Positions 18,471-27,586 of a stretch of 64,000 nucleotides of DNA are shown here, in pieces. Position 1 is the stretch's first letter. Each line of letters opens with the position of its first letter. Under the pieces are notes generated by a model that saw only the letters and a program-made list of their open reading frames with translations, was not told the origin of the DNA and did no database searches. The position numbers and the translations under genes are program-made. The stretch is from Cupriavidus necator (GTDB taxonomy: Bacteria; Pseudomonadota; Gammaproteobacteria; Burkholderiales; Burkholderiaceae): contig CP074383.1 in the NCBI GenBank assembly GCA_022041995.1, forward strand, positions 422,771-486,770, given 5' to 3'.

Positions 18471-20661
18471 AAGCGTCGAGCTTGCTCGCAGTGCTTCGGC
18501 TGTTGGATCGTGGGCTCAGCTTCTGGATCTCCGCCAGCGTCTGACCGCTGACCCACGCCTTCAGAGCTGCGATCACGACATTGACGGCGAACTCGCCTCG
18601 CTCCTCGTCATCCTTGAGCGACTTGAACGGCTCGCCCATGTACCCATCCAAGCTCTCCCGCCTGGTCATCTGCGATATGAGAATGGGACGCTCGATCAGC
18701 CAGGCTGCCGTCCATGTGAACCAATCCAACGTCGTGCGCCCGACAGGGGGTGACGTCTCGAGGCGAACCTTCAGTTCGCGTAGCACGTCCGACGGCGCCC
18801 CGTAGTTGGCGGCCATCTTGTCGGCCCAATCGGGCTCCTCATCCAGCTCTTGAAGCTCCCTGCGCGCGCGCAGCGCATGGGTGATGCGGTTGTTCAGTTG
18901 GTCTTCCTGCGCTTGCTTCCTCAGCTTGAAGGCCGCGAACGACTTCTTCAGTAGCGTCATGGCCGGGCCATCGACGTCTGCGGCCTGTGTCGAGATGGGA
19001 AGCCGGCGCAGAAGGTATTCGGCATCGCCTCCGGCATGCTCGCCAAGTCCTTGGATACGGTCGAGGATGGCCTCCAGCGGGTCTTCGATGGCCAAGCACT
19101 GGTCGCTCTGCGAGAAGATGCCTTGAAGGTCCTTCCAGTGCTTGCCAATCCGATTGTTGGAGTCGTCGATGTCCACGACGTTACTGGGAATGACCAGCAC
19201 CATACCGTACGAGCTCTGCCCAGCCCGCCCAGCGCGGCCGGCAGCGTTGAGCAGGTCGTGCGCCTTCATCTGCGCGAGCTGCTTGTTCTCCTCATCGAAC
19301 TTGCTGTCGCCCGCGATAATGACCACGTGGCTCGGCAGGTTCATTCCCTGCGCCAGCGTCGACGTGGCAACCAGCACGGAGACGCCTTCCGGACGCTTGA
19401 AGAGCGACTCGTGCAGTTGCCGCTCAGTCGGCAGGAGAAGCCCATGGTGGCAGAGGCTCGGCCACCGCGCGAACTTGCCTTCGACGGCGTCGATGTAGAG
19501 CGCCGACTCGTCGCCCAGTTCATCGAGCGTCAGATTGTACAGACGCTGCTCATCGTCCGTGAAGGCGATGTTTGCCTCCCCAAGATGCGCGCCCGCGGTC
19601 TCCTGAGCGCTCATTACGTACGGGACGGTCTGTGCGAAGATGAGTGATTTGATGCCCTCGTTGCGGGACGCGAGCGACGCGAGCTCAGCGGCCACACTGT
19701 TCACATTCGGCGTTAGCTTCCACGTCGTCGCATTCACCGAAAGGAGCATCTCGCTATCGGAGAGCGGGAGCAACGCGTAGTCATCGCGGCGCATCGAGTC
19801 CCACCGGAACTTCAGCCCAAGAAGCCCCAGCGGCCGTGCCTTGAGTTCACGCTTCAGCGCGGCCGGCGGCCCGGGCTTGCGCTTGCTCGCAGCCAACAAC
19901 TCTTGGCGCTTCGCCGCCAGCCTGTGGCGTAGGTCCGCGATTTGGTCGTTCGGAAAGACGGCGGAGCCACGCACTTGCCGCGTCGGCTTCCACGCCATGT
20001 TTAGCGGCAAGCACTTGCGACCGGTGAGCTCAGCCAACCAAGCCGCGACCTCCTCGGTGTTGCTCATCATGGCAGAGAGCAACAAGTAGTCCGCCTCAGG
20101 CGCATCCTTGAAGAGCTCTGGCTGAAATCCCATCAACGCCAAGCAGCGCTCCGGTGTCATCACTGACATCGGCGGCAGTCGAGTGACCAGGTCGAAGTCA
20201 AGCGGGTTGTCGTTGGCCCGTTCACGACTCAGCCGCGCGTAAGGGAATGTCTTCTGGAGAGCGCGCGCGGTCTGGTCGACCAGCGCCAGCGCCGGCGCCG
20301 GCGCCAGAAAGATAGTGCCCTGTCCTTGACACAGGTTCGAAAGAATCTTTAGCTCGGACAGCGTCGACTTCCCCGCACCGGTGGGGAAGCTGATGGCAGC
20401 CGAAACCCCAGGGGTCAGGTAGCCCTGCGCCACGGCATCCCGGTGATTTGTCCAAAGATACGGCCGAGTCTTCGCAATGAGCGCCAAGCCTGAATTCCAA
20501 AGCGATGCGTCGACACCAGGCGGCGCCGGCAGGCGGGCCAAGCTGTCGCCCGGCAGCTCCCGGCCCACGGCCTTCAACAAAGACGCCAAGTGACGAGGTC
20601 CGGGGAAGGCGCTGTCAACGTTCGACGACTTGGAAGATCGGCCATTTGACTTACCCCACAT
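18471..20661 (-). pseudogene. Ski2-like DExH helicase, damaged
   Basis: A superfamily 2 helicase of the Ski2-like type. Walker A is visible (SFPTGAGKST, about residue 95), as are motif Ib (MTPERC), motif III (LLLSAMM), motif IV-V (VLVATSTLAQGMNLPSHVV) and motif VI (NAAGRAGRAGQ). No DExH motif II is present: only about 18 residues separate the MGFQPELFKD segment from SAMM, where the family has 50 or more including DECH. I infer an in-frame deletion. The C-terminus is lost to the IS5 fragment. Related helicases occur in many anti-phage systems. It is transcribed divergently from the ribbon-helix-helix gene and the membrane operon, consistent with one shared locus. Confidence 0.8.
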
Positions 20662-20733
20662 GAAGGGTAGCCGATGAAGTTTCCGTCCGTAACAATTCGT
20701 ATCGCGACTTGCAATACAAGGGGCACATTACGA

Positions 20734-20922
20734 ATGAGTTCCGAGAAGACAGTAGGAATCAGCTTTAGGGTCACGCCGGAGTTCAAAGAACTCCTGGAAA
20801 CCGTTGCTTCACTCGAGCGGCGTAGTCTCACCAACATGATGGAAGTGGCGCTCGAGGAATATTGCGAGCGCAAAGGGCTGCTGTTGCCGCTGCCCCGTCG
20901 CAGGAAGCGTTTGAGCAACTGA
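20734..20922 (+). CDS. Small ribbon-helix-helix protein
   Basis: A 62-residue protein of Arc/CopG type. A beta strand (VGISFRVTPEFKELLETVAS) precedes two helices (LTNMMEVALEEYCERKG) and a basic tail. The ATG at 20734 is chosen over 20674 because the fold starts there. It sits between the divergent helicase and the membrane operon, in the natural position for a repressor of both. It lacks a toxin partner. Function as a regulator is inferred. Confidence 0.7.
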   Translation: MSSEKTVGISFRVTPEFKELLETVASLERRSLTNMMEVALEEYCERKGLLLPLPRRRKRLSN

Positions 20923-20999
20923 CACGCGGCCAAGAACGAAAACGCAGCAAGAGCTCGCACGCCGTGTAGAACCTTGCTCCTTTAGAGAGGGCGGTTTTC

Positions 21000-22518
21000 A
21001 TGACCATTCACCCACCCCCGAGTCTGCTGGCTCGCGCCGTAGCTCAGCTGAAGAACTGGCTTTTCCGTGCACCACGGCGCTCGCACCAGCGCGCCCATCC
21101 GGACCTCAACCCGATCAATATCGACGAGATCGCAACTGAACTGCGCCTTCTCGAAGAGGGGGGAGCGTCTTGGTCAGCACGGGATCCCAATACCTTCCTC
21201 AACCGTGCTCAGCGCGCCGGAGCAGGCGGTCATTCATCGGTTGGAGAAGAAGCGGGCCGAATACATGGAGTGGTCCGCGATAAGGCTTGGGACGCTGAAC
21301 ACGCAGATCCACTCCTATAACCTGATTCAGCGAATCAATGAAGCTCTGGCTGCCGACCAGACATTCGAAACCGGTGTGAACGCGCTGCTTACCGACCGTC
21401 ATGCGAACCTCGACCGCCTATCGGAAGCGCACAAGAGCAAGCAGAAGGTGTTGCGTGAGTTCAAGGAACAAAACCGTCTGAGCCGCGATGCAAATGTGAG
21501 CACCGCCTCGGATAAGGTTTTGGCCGTTCTACTGATGGCCGCCTGCGTGATCGGCGATGGCTTGATAAACGCCTACTTCTTCGCGCAAGGCGACGACAAT
21601 GGCTTGATTGGCGGCTTCATGCAAGCGCTAATCTGCGCAGGCATCAACGTTGTCCTCGCATTCGCTTTCTGGCGATACGGCATCCCCCATATTCTTCGAG
21701 TTCATCGAGGGTGGAAGGCCTTTGGCGGACTCATGTTGCTCGTATTTTTCGTCGCGGCCTTTCTCATAGCGATCGCAACCGCGCATTACCGCGAGGCGCT
21801 GTTGGTGGATGCGAGCGAGCCATCCGCGCATGCGTTGCGCACACTGCAAGAGACTCCCTTCGGACTCCACGAAATGTCTTCTTGGGGGTTGGTATTGCTT
21901 TGTCTGATTGTCGCAGCAATTGCATCTAAAAAAGGATACACATACGACGACCCTTATCCCGGCTATTCTGCCCACGCCAGGGCGGCCGAGGAGGCTGCCG
22001 CCGACTACGAAGAGGAACTGGCCGGGGTTCGTGAAGAACTTGACGCAAAGCGCAACGAAGCGGTTGCGTCTGCCAAGAATTCTCTCGAAGAGGGGCAGCA
22101 AGCGGTTCGCCTTATTGAGATGGCCATCCGCAACAAGGAAGAGGCACGCATCAAGTTCGAGCACGTGATGCAGGAGGCTGAACGTGCGGCCCCGCCACTC
22201 CTCATGAAGTTTCGCGAAGCGAACATGATCGCGGCAGGGCCAACACGACCACGGCCCGCCTACTTCGATACGATGCCCGACTTGAAAGTGTTGCCTCTAC
22301 CTGACTTCTCGGTGGAAGCCGATAGAGAGGTCGCTGCCAGGCAAGGCGCACTGGTGGCCGACTTGGTCGAAAGAGAGCGAGGGATTTGCTTCAAGATTAA
22401 CAGCGCCCTCAATCAGCAGTACCAACTTCTGATGCCACTAACGGCGCAGTTCCCATCGGCATCGTCCTCGCGTATTGAGCAGGCCGGCGCGGCGAGCGAA
22501 ACATTGAAGGAGGCGTAA
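21000..22518 (+). CDS. Four-TM coiled-coil membrane protein (frameshift at a G6 tract)
   Basis: First gene of a four-gene operon. The ATG at 21000 has gagagggcgg upstream and opens a frame that reads well to LRLLEEGG. The sequence then continues naturally in another frame (RLGQHGIPIPSSTVLSAPEQ) if one G is removed from the G6 tract near 21162-21168. The corrected protein is about 505 residues. It has a helical N-terminal half rich in charged coiled coil, four hydrophobic segments (about residues 171-195, 207-227, 240-260, 293-310), then a long coiled coil (EEELAGVREELDAKRNEAVA) and a Pro-rich tail. I do not recognise a named domain. Likely an inner-membrane scaffold of the system. The stop is directly followed by the next ATG. 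Confidence 0.75.
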
Positions 22519-23325
22519 ATGGCGCGCGGGAGCATTCGAGCCAAGCGAAGGCAACGGAATCAATTCTTTGCCATTGCCGCAGTCGCAATATTTCTGGCTA
22601 CTGTCGGTAGCGCAATTGGGTACTACCTTTTTCACAAGGAACCCAAACCGGACAAGGATACGCTCTGCCCAGCCGCCGGACCGACCGGACACGTTGTGCT
22701 GCTCGTGGATCGAACCGATCCGATGACATTCATTCAGAAGAACGCCTTCGAGACGGAGTTCCGCGACATCGTTGAGCACCGCACCCCCAAGGGGGCATTG
22801 CTCTCGGTCTTCGTGCTTGGCGAGGATTTCACGGAGACGGCCAAGCCCATTCTGGAGATCTGCAACCCAGGCTCAGGGGAAGATAAGTCTGAGTTCAACG
22901 CAAACCTCAAGCGCCTTCGTACTCAGTATGAGACGAAGTTTGTGAAGCCGGTGCTCAAACAAACGGACAGCCTCATCTCCATCAAAGGATCGAACAAGTC
23001 CCCGATCTTCGAGATGATTCAACTCGTCGGCATCAACGGCTTTCGCAGTCACGCCATCGATGGTGAGCGCCGCCTGATTATCGTCTCCGACATGCTTCAC
23101 AACACCCCAGAATTCAGTATGTACAAGCAACTGCCTGACTTCGAGACGTTCGCTCAGACGCCTTACGGTCGCAAGGTCCAGGCGGACCTTCAGGGTGTCG
23201 AGGTGGAACTGGAGTACCTCATGAACGACCCACAAAGGCAGACCCGGCGCAACGCGAAATTTTGGGAAGACTATTTCAACAAGGCGCACGCCCGCTTGGT
23301 GAGCGCTCGCCCGATGGAAGGATAG
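22519..23325 (+). CDS. Membrane-anchored VWA-like protein
   Basis: A 268-residue protein starting immediately after the previous stop, with ggaggcgtaa as ribosome binding site. Residues 13-35 form one transmembrane helix. The remainder is presumably periplasmic, or cytoplasmic in the opposite topology. It resembles a von Willebrand A fold: strand VVLLVDRTDPM places a DxTxP/M group where the metal-binding MIDAS lies, KSPIFEMIQLV supplies a possible Ser/Thr loop, and RRLIIVSDMLHN the last Asp. VWA domains bind protein partners through a metal. I infer a role in holding together the neighbouring membrane proteins or sensing a ligand. No enzymatic motif is seen. Confidence 0.7.
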   Translation: MARGSIRAKRRQRNQFFAIAAVAIFLATVGSAIGYYLFHKEPKPDKDTLCPAAGPTGHVVLLVDRTDPMTFIQKNAFETEFRDIVEHRTPKGALLSVFVLGEDFTETAKPILEICNPGSGEDKSEFNANLKRLRTQYETKFVKPVLKQTDSLISIKGSNKSPIFEMIQLVGINGFRSHAIDGERRLIIVSDMLHNTPEFSMYKQLPDFETFAQTPYGRKVQADLQGVEVELEYLMNDPQRQTRRNAKFWEDYFNKAHARLVSARPMEG

Positions 23326-23329
23326 CCAC

Positions 23330-24850
23330 ATGAATTATATCCGTACCGAGCGCCTCTTTGTCATTGCGGTTGTCCTGAAATTCAGTCTCGCCTTTGCGAG
23401 CGTTTATTTCGGCAGCCCCTGGATGTTCGGCTTCTACCTCCCGCTGTCGGTGATGATCGTCTACATCCTGCTGGGCAAGTACCGCTCGGACACGAAGAAT
23501 GTGTCAGATGAGAAGTTTGCCGACAGTTGTTACTACCTCGGCTTTATCTTCACGATCACCTCCATCTGCGCCTGCCTTATCGATATCAACAGCATCGGCA
23601 CGGATATCACGAATATCGCCATTCGCTTCGGCGCAGCAATGGTTAGCACAGTCCTCGGCCTTGCCGTGCGGGTGTGGCTCGTGACATTTCGTAAGGAGTC
23701 GTTCGAGGCCGTTGAGGACGCTGGTGCGGCCATCATCAAGGCATCCTATGCACTAGTCGACCAACTCTCCATTTCGAAGGAGCGTTTTCGAAAGTTTGAC
23801 GAGGACGTCTTCATTGCCGCGCAGCAGGCTACCGACCGAGTGAACCTGCAAATCGAGGCGATCGCGAAAAACTACGCCGCCGCGCTTGATGGCCTCTTCA
23901 AGGACATCAACGAAAAGCACCAGACCCAATTGGAAAGCGCCATCGCTAGTACGGACGAATCGGTGCAAAAGCTTGAGGCCCTCGTCACACGCGTCGGACA
24001 GGCGGTCGGGCAGATTGTCATCAACATGCAAAAAAGCGCGGTCGATCTTGTAGATGGCATTCAGGAGCGCATGCGCAGCAGTGAGTTTCCCGGCGACTAC
24101 TTCGTGAGGATGCTCACTGCCCCGATGCGCGACATGCAAGAAGCCGCCGGGCAGATCAGCTCCAATGTGAAGGATGTCGCATCGGGCATCTCGTCGTCGA
24201 CCAATACGATTTCCAATGCATTCAAACGCCTTGAGAAACGCTCCGCCGAGATCGACACCGCCATGGAGTCGGTGCTCAGCCTTGCAAAGAGCCAGGAACA
24301 CGTCCTTCAGGCCACCTCCGGGCAGCTCGATTCCCTGACTGGCTTGAGCAATCAGATCGGAGAGGCGGCGCGACTCCTGAATGAGGTTTCCAAGTCGGTG
24401 GATTCGTCCGACGCTCAAACCCGACAGATCGCCACCGCGTTGGAGGGAATGGCCCGACAGATGGCCGAGAGCGCGCGAAGCGCACAGGACACAGTTGTTG
24501 CACTGAGGCAGACCGTACAGTCCAATACCCAGACCGCCGAAGTCATACAGTCCACGGCGGCGGCCCAAGAGCGTCTCTCCGACAACATCCAGTTGTCCTC
24601 GACGGCGCAAGCGGCGCTGATCGATGAACTGCGCGCGGCCGGCGGTCAGTCCATCGCCATGGCCGAAAAACTGGCTGCACTGATCACGAACCTCGACCGT
24701 CTCACCTTCTTGCCGCCGGCTCCGCCCGCTCCGCCCGCGCCGGTGGAGATGCAGGATCCGAGCGTACTAACATTGCACGTTGCGCCGCACCAGACGGTCG
24801 CGTTCCCGCAGCACGATGGGGCCAACATTGCGCCGGTCCGGAGCGTGTAG
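23330..24850 (+). CDS. MotA/ExbB/ZorA-like channel protein with coiled-coil tail
   Basis: A 506-residue protein with four predicted transmembrane helices in the first 115 residues (about 8-27, 29-49, 66-85, 92-112). It then has an extended cytoplasmic coiled coil to about residue 460 and a short Pro-rich end (PPAPPAPPAPVE). The FADSCYYLGFIF and GAAMVSTVLGLAVR segments resemble the pore helices of ion-driven stator proteins (MotA, TolQ/ExbB, and ZorA of the Zorya anti-phage system, which also has a long coiled-coil tail). The assignment is by topology and local motif, not by full similarity. It sits four bases after the VWA-like gene and is followed by the single-TM partner expected for such channels. 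Confidence 0.68.
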   Translation: MNYIRTERLFVIAVVLKFSLAFASVYFGSPWMFGFYLPLSVMIVYILLGKYRSDTKNVSDEKFADSCYYLGFIFTITSICACLIDINSIGTDITNIAIRFGAAMVSTVLGLAVRVWLVTFRKESFEAVEDAGAAIIKASYALVDQLSISKERFRKFDEDVFIAAQQATDRVNLQIEAIAKNYAAALDGLFKDINEKHQTQLESAIASTDESVQKLEALVTRVGQAVGQIVINMQKSAVDLVDGIQERMRSSEFPGDYFVRMLTAPMRDMQEAAGQISSNVKDVASGISSSTNTISNAFKRLEKRSAEIDTAMESVLSLAKSQEHVLQATSGQLDSLTGLSNQIGEAARLLNEVSKSVDSSDAQTRQIATALEGMARQMAESARSAQDTVVALRQTVQSNTQTAEVIQSTAAAQERLSDNIQLSSTAQAALIDELRAAGGQSIAMAEKLAALITNLDRLTFLPPAPPAPPAPVEMQDPSVLTLHVAPHQTVAFPQHDGANIAPVRSV

Positions 24851-24881
24851 GGCAGGGATGGGGCGTCGGTAAGGAGGGCGA

Positions 24882-25883
24882 ATGTCGAAAAAGAGCCAAG
24901 ATCAGATCTTCCAGGTCTCGCTGACGGAGGTGGCTTTCACCGTCACCTTTATCCTGTTGCTCTTGTTGGGCTACAAGGTAATGCTGCTGCAGCGTGAGCG
25001 CGACGAGGCTCGGCGTAACGTCGAAGCGGTCCCTGCGATGCAGACTCTCAAGCAGGGATTGGAGAGCATGAAGGATCAGATCGGCCGCATGCTGTCAGGC
25101 GCTGGGGTACGCAACCCGGACGAGGTGATCTCCAAACTTGTCGAAGGAGAAAAGGCAAAGGTCGAGCGAGTGAGGCTCCAAGATCGGATCAAAGAACTGG
25201 ACAAGCAGTTGACGGCCCTGTCCGCCATCAAGGCGAATGTCGAGAAGGCTGGAAAGGACCAGCAGCCTCAGGCCACCGCCGACCAGGTGATCAATGCCAT
25301 CAACACCAAGGCTGACTTGTACCGCGAGGTGAAAGTAAAGCTAGGCGTGGACATCCAGCCCGGCAAGGAAGCGGAGATCATCAGGAAGGTTATCGAGGAC
25401 GCCGGAAAGTACGCGGCGCTTCCAAAGGAAGTGGTCGAGAACACTGACGGGCTCAAGAAGGAGACCACCGACCTCAAGAAGGACAACGCCGGCCTGCGCG
25501 GGCAGATTGCCTTCCTGCAAAAGCGGCTGAACGCCAATGGTGGGCGCGACTACCCGCCGTGCTGGCTTACCATGGCTGGCAAGATCGAGTACCTCTTTGC
25601 GATGGAACTGCGCGCGGATGGGATTGTCATCAGCCCGGCCTGGCCATCCAACCGTGAGCAAGAGGCGCGGGCCCTGTCTGGCATGGCAGAGATGCTGTCT
25701 GGCCCCATGAGCGAAGCACAGTTTTCCTCGCGCGTTCGCGGGATCTTCGACTGGAGTAACCGGCAGAGTCCGGCGTGCCGTCACTACGTGCAAATTAAGA
25801 GCCTGATTTCGGACGCAGTCCAGTCGGATCGTACGCGCTTGACGGTGGAGAACTTCTTCTACAAGACCGAAATTCGTCGATAG
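24882..25883 (+). CDS. Single-TM coiled-coil protein, MotB/ZorB-like partner
   Basis: A 333-residue protein with one N-terminal transmembrane helix (about residues 13-33) preceded by a short cytoplasmic stretch. Glu16 lies at the start of the helix, where MotB, ExbD and ZorB carry the ion-binding Asp. A coiled coil fills about residues 35-215, and a compact C-terminal domain (PPCWLTMAGKIEYLFAMELR to FFYKTEIRR) ends the protein. That domain does not read as the usual OmpA-like peptidoglycan-binding domain. An aaggagg sequence precedes the ATG. The pairing with the upstream four-TM channel protein suggests a stator-like complex. Function is inferred. Confidence 0.68.
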   Translation: MSKKSQDQIFQVSLTEVAFTVTFILLLLLGYKVMLLQRERDEARRNVEAVPAMQTLKQGLESMKDQIGRMLSGAGVRNPDEVISKLVEGEKAKVERVRLQDRIKELDKQLTALSAIKANVEKAGKDQQPQATADQVINAINTKADLYREVKVKLGVDIQPGKEAEIIRKVIEDAGKYAALPKEVVENTDGLKKETTDLKKDNAGLRGQIAFLQKRLNANGGRDYPPCWLTMAGKIEYLFAMELRADGIVISPAWPSNREQEARALSGMAEMLSGPMSEAQFSSRVRGIFDWSNRQSPACRHYVQIKSLISDAVQSDRTRLTVENFFYKTEIRR

Positions 25884-25885
25884 GG

Positions 25886-26054
25886 GGTCATCGTACTTTT
25901 GGTGCGAAATCTAGCGTTAGCAAGCCGGAGAGCCGCTTGCAGCAAGGCTTTGTGGCTTGCCCGAACTTTGTGCGGCAGGCGGCTTTGCAAGCCATTGATT
26001 CGTATGGATTTTTGGAGCCAAACCGCCAGTTTTCGCACCAAAAGTACGATGACC
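25886..26054. repeat. 169-bp MITE-like element with 24-bp perfect terminal inverted repeats
   Basis: ggtcatcgtacttttggtgc plus gaaa at 25886-25909 is exactly inverted at 26031-26054. The interior has no gene and contains further short palindromes. It lies between the last membrane gene and the nuclease gene. No matching target duplication is visible. It could be a miniature IS-derived element or a large bidirectional hairpin. Confidence 0.65.
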
Positions 26055-26114
26055 TCAGTGCACGCGACTCGTTTTGTCGCGTCCGCTATTGACTCGCCTT
26101 TTTGGGGTGCGACG

Positions 26115-26294
26115 ATGAGCAGAGCCTTTCGATTATTCGCGTTGTGCATCCTGCTGGCTTTCGGGAGCAACTGCCTTGCCATCACCCAAGGACGCATCAT
26201 TGGAGTCTTGGACGGGGATACGGTGGAACTCCTTACCGATTCCAAGGAACTGATACGCATTCGCCTTGCGGGAATCGACGCCCCAGAGAAGGCA
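26115..26294 (+). pseudogene. Thermonuclease (SNase) gene, 5' part
   Basis: The first 60 codons of a staphylococcal-nuclease-like protein. A signal peptide (MSRAFRLFALCILLAFGSN, cleavage near CLA) is followed by GRIIGVLDGDTVELL and IRLAGIDAPEKA, the conserved start of the SNase fold with catalytic Asp and Arg. The gene is cut after codon 60 by the Tn3-family transposon. Joining 26115-26294 to 41759-42115 restores one open frame of 178 residues with no missing base. The original enzyme would be an exported, calcium-dependent nuclease. It stands just downstream of the membrane operon but is separated by the MITE-like element. Confidence 0.92.
26290..26294. repeat. Target site duplication (left)
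   Basis: AGGCA, repeated exactly at 41754-41758. Five bases is the normal duplication for Tn3-family transposition. Confidence 0.92.
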
Positions 26295-26332
26295 GGGGCG
26301 GCTTCAGAATTCGGAAAATATTGCCCTTTAAG
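26295..26332 (+). repeat. Tn3-type inverted repeat, left
   Basis: A 38-bp end beginning GGGGCGGCTTCAGAATTCGG and ending TAAG. It matches 41716-41753 inverted with a few mismatches. The GGGG start and TAAG end are typical of Tn3-family ends. Confidence 0.92.
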
Positions 26333-26446
26333 ACCCCCCTCGCCGGGTTAGAGCTCTGCCAGACGCCGCAAGGGGCGGAACTTTCCCGCCTCCGGTTTAT
26401 GGCTCATGCGCCACACGTAGTCGCCGGTAAGGTTGATGTGCTCCCA
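26309..26446 (+). repeat. 138-bp direct repeat, copy 1 (tnpA 3' end)
   Basis: Identical without gaps to 29355-29492. It comprises the inner part of the left inverted repeat and the last ~17 codons of tnpA (on the minus strand). This copy is detached from tnpA. Confidence 0.92.
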
Positions 26447-26471
26447 TGGACTATTGCTTGATAGTCTGCCA

Positions 26472-26498
26472 TTATGTTCATGAAGTTCATGAACATAA
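26472..26498. promoter_or_regulatory. Perfect 27-bp palindrome, likely operator
   Basis: ttatgttcatgaa, one G, then ttcatgaacataa. It ends eight bases before the ATG at 26507 of the antitoxin-like gene. Autoregulation by binding such a palindrome is usual for toxin-antitoxin operons. Inference. Confidence 0.7.
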
Positions 26499-26506
26499 GA
26501 GGTACC

Positions 26507-27586
26507 ATGGAAGCCAAGCGTCTTACGAAGTCGAAGCCTAGGAAGCGGAGCCTCGGGGTGCTCTCAAAAGGGGTCCCACCCGGAAGCCATCCCGATCTCG
26601 TGAATTTCTCCGTAAGGCTTCATACGGAGGGTGGGAATGCCTTGCGGTTCACAGGCATTGATCCGCAATTCATCGCGGAGCCTCGGCATAGCCCCATTGT
26701 TCCCGTTCAAGTCACGGACAGGCTCCACGGAATCTTGGATGTGCCACCGGTGGAGGGCTTGCTTGCCCTGACTTACGTATTCCCGTATGGGAGTGGTGGA
26801 CGCTGCGCGTTAGCGGATACCGAGGACAAGCTAAAAAGGGCTGTGACCGCTGCACTGAGTGGCAAGCCTCGGCATGAACCTCTTTCGCACAAGGTTCAGG
26901 GCAAGCACGACAACCTCGTTGTCCTGGTTCTAGACAACGCCTTCAATCGAGTGCGCGAAGATCCAACCCCCGCTCAGCCGACGTGGGACATTAGCGCGGC
27001 ACTCCTTGCACGCGTAAAGGAACTGGTGAGCCCTGCGGAGCTAGTGGCCGCGCGCGTTCTGGCGGAACCCCAGGCGCGGATAGACCAGTTGCTCTTGGCG
27101 GCCGCGAAGGCGTTGGGGCAGGAGGATGCACCTGCGTCGGCCTCTGCCAGAGTGACAGCTCCGAGTGAAGATGATCCTTTGCGAGCGGCAAGGGAGCGCG
27201 GCCGCCAGTTTGCACTCGACGAATGGGCGAAACCCGAAAATTTGCCGCTGCGAGAGGCTGCCGCATATGCAAGCCGGTCGGACCGAGCCATCAACGAGGC
27301 GCGCCTGAAAGGTCGTCTCTACGCGCTGGTACCGCCCGGCAAGCAGCGCGGCCTGCGTTATCCGCAGTGGCAGTTTGACGCGGAGCCCGACCGGCTCGCC
27401 GAGGTCCTTGCGCCATTCGTCCAGAACCACGCAAGCTGCTGGGTGGTGCACAACTTCATGCAGCGCCCGCTTGAGGCAATCAGCGATAGTCGGCCGATGG
27501 ACTGGATTCTTGATGGCTCCAAGCCGATAGCCCTGCTTGCCGCGGCGGCGATGAGCCGGTTTGCTGGCGACCAAGGGGCAGCGTGA
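26507..27586 (+). CDS. MbcA/Xre-like antitoxin with large N-terminal extension
   Basis: A 359-residue protein. The ATG at 26507 is chosen because aagaggtacc precedes it and the earlier ATGs lie within the operator palindrome. The last ~60 residues (VHNFMQRPLEAISDSRPMDW, then LDGSKPIALLAAAAMSRF) match the C-terminal toxin-binding domain found in antitoxins of the RES/MbcT class. A helix-turn-helix-like segment (LREAAAYASRSDRAINEARL) lies before it. The first ~200 residues are of unknown type and unusual for such antitoxins, which are normally 120-160 residues. It overlaps the RES gene by one base, so the two are co-expressed. Confidence 0.75.
   Translation: MEAKRLTKSKPRKRSLGVLSKGVPPGSHPDLVNFSVRLHTEGGNALRFTGIDPQFIAEPRHSPIVPVQVTDRLHGILDVPPVEGLLALTYVFPYGSGGRCALADTEDKLKRAVTAALSGKPRHEPLSHKVQGKHDNLVVLVLDNAFNRVREDPTPAQPTWDISAALLARVKELVSPAELVAARVLAEPQARIDQLLLAAAKALGQEDAPASASARVTAPSEDDPLRAARERGRQFALDEWAKPENLPLREAAAYASRSDRAINEARLKGRLYALVPPGKQRGLRYPQWQFDAEPDRLAEVLAPFVQNHASCWVVHNFMQRPLEAISDSRPMDWILDGSKPIALLAAAAMSRFAGDQGAA

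Noticed and set aside
20661..25883. Calling the membrane cassette Zorya
   Set aside because: The channel-like and single-TM genes resemble ZorA and ZorB only in topology. ZorC, the Snf2-type ZorD and an OmpA-like domain are absent and two additional proteins are present.
25881..26059. Target duplication of the MITE-like element
   Set aside because: Flanking bases (taggg and tcagt) do not match, so no recent transposition can be claimed.
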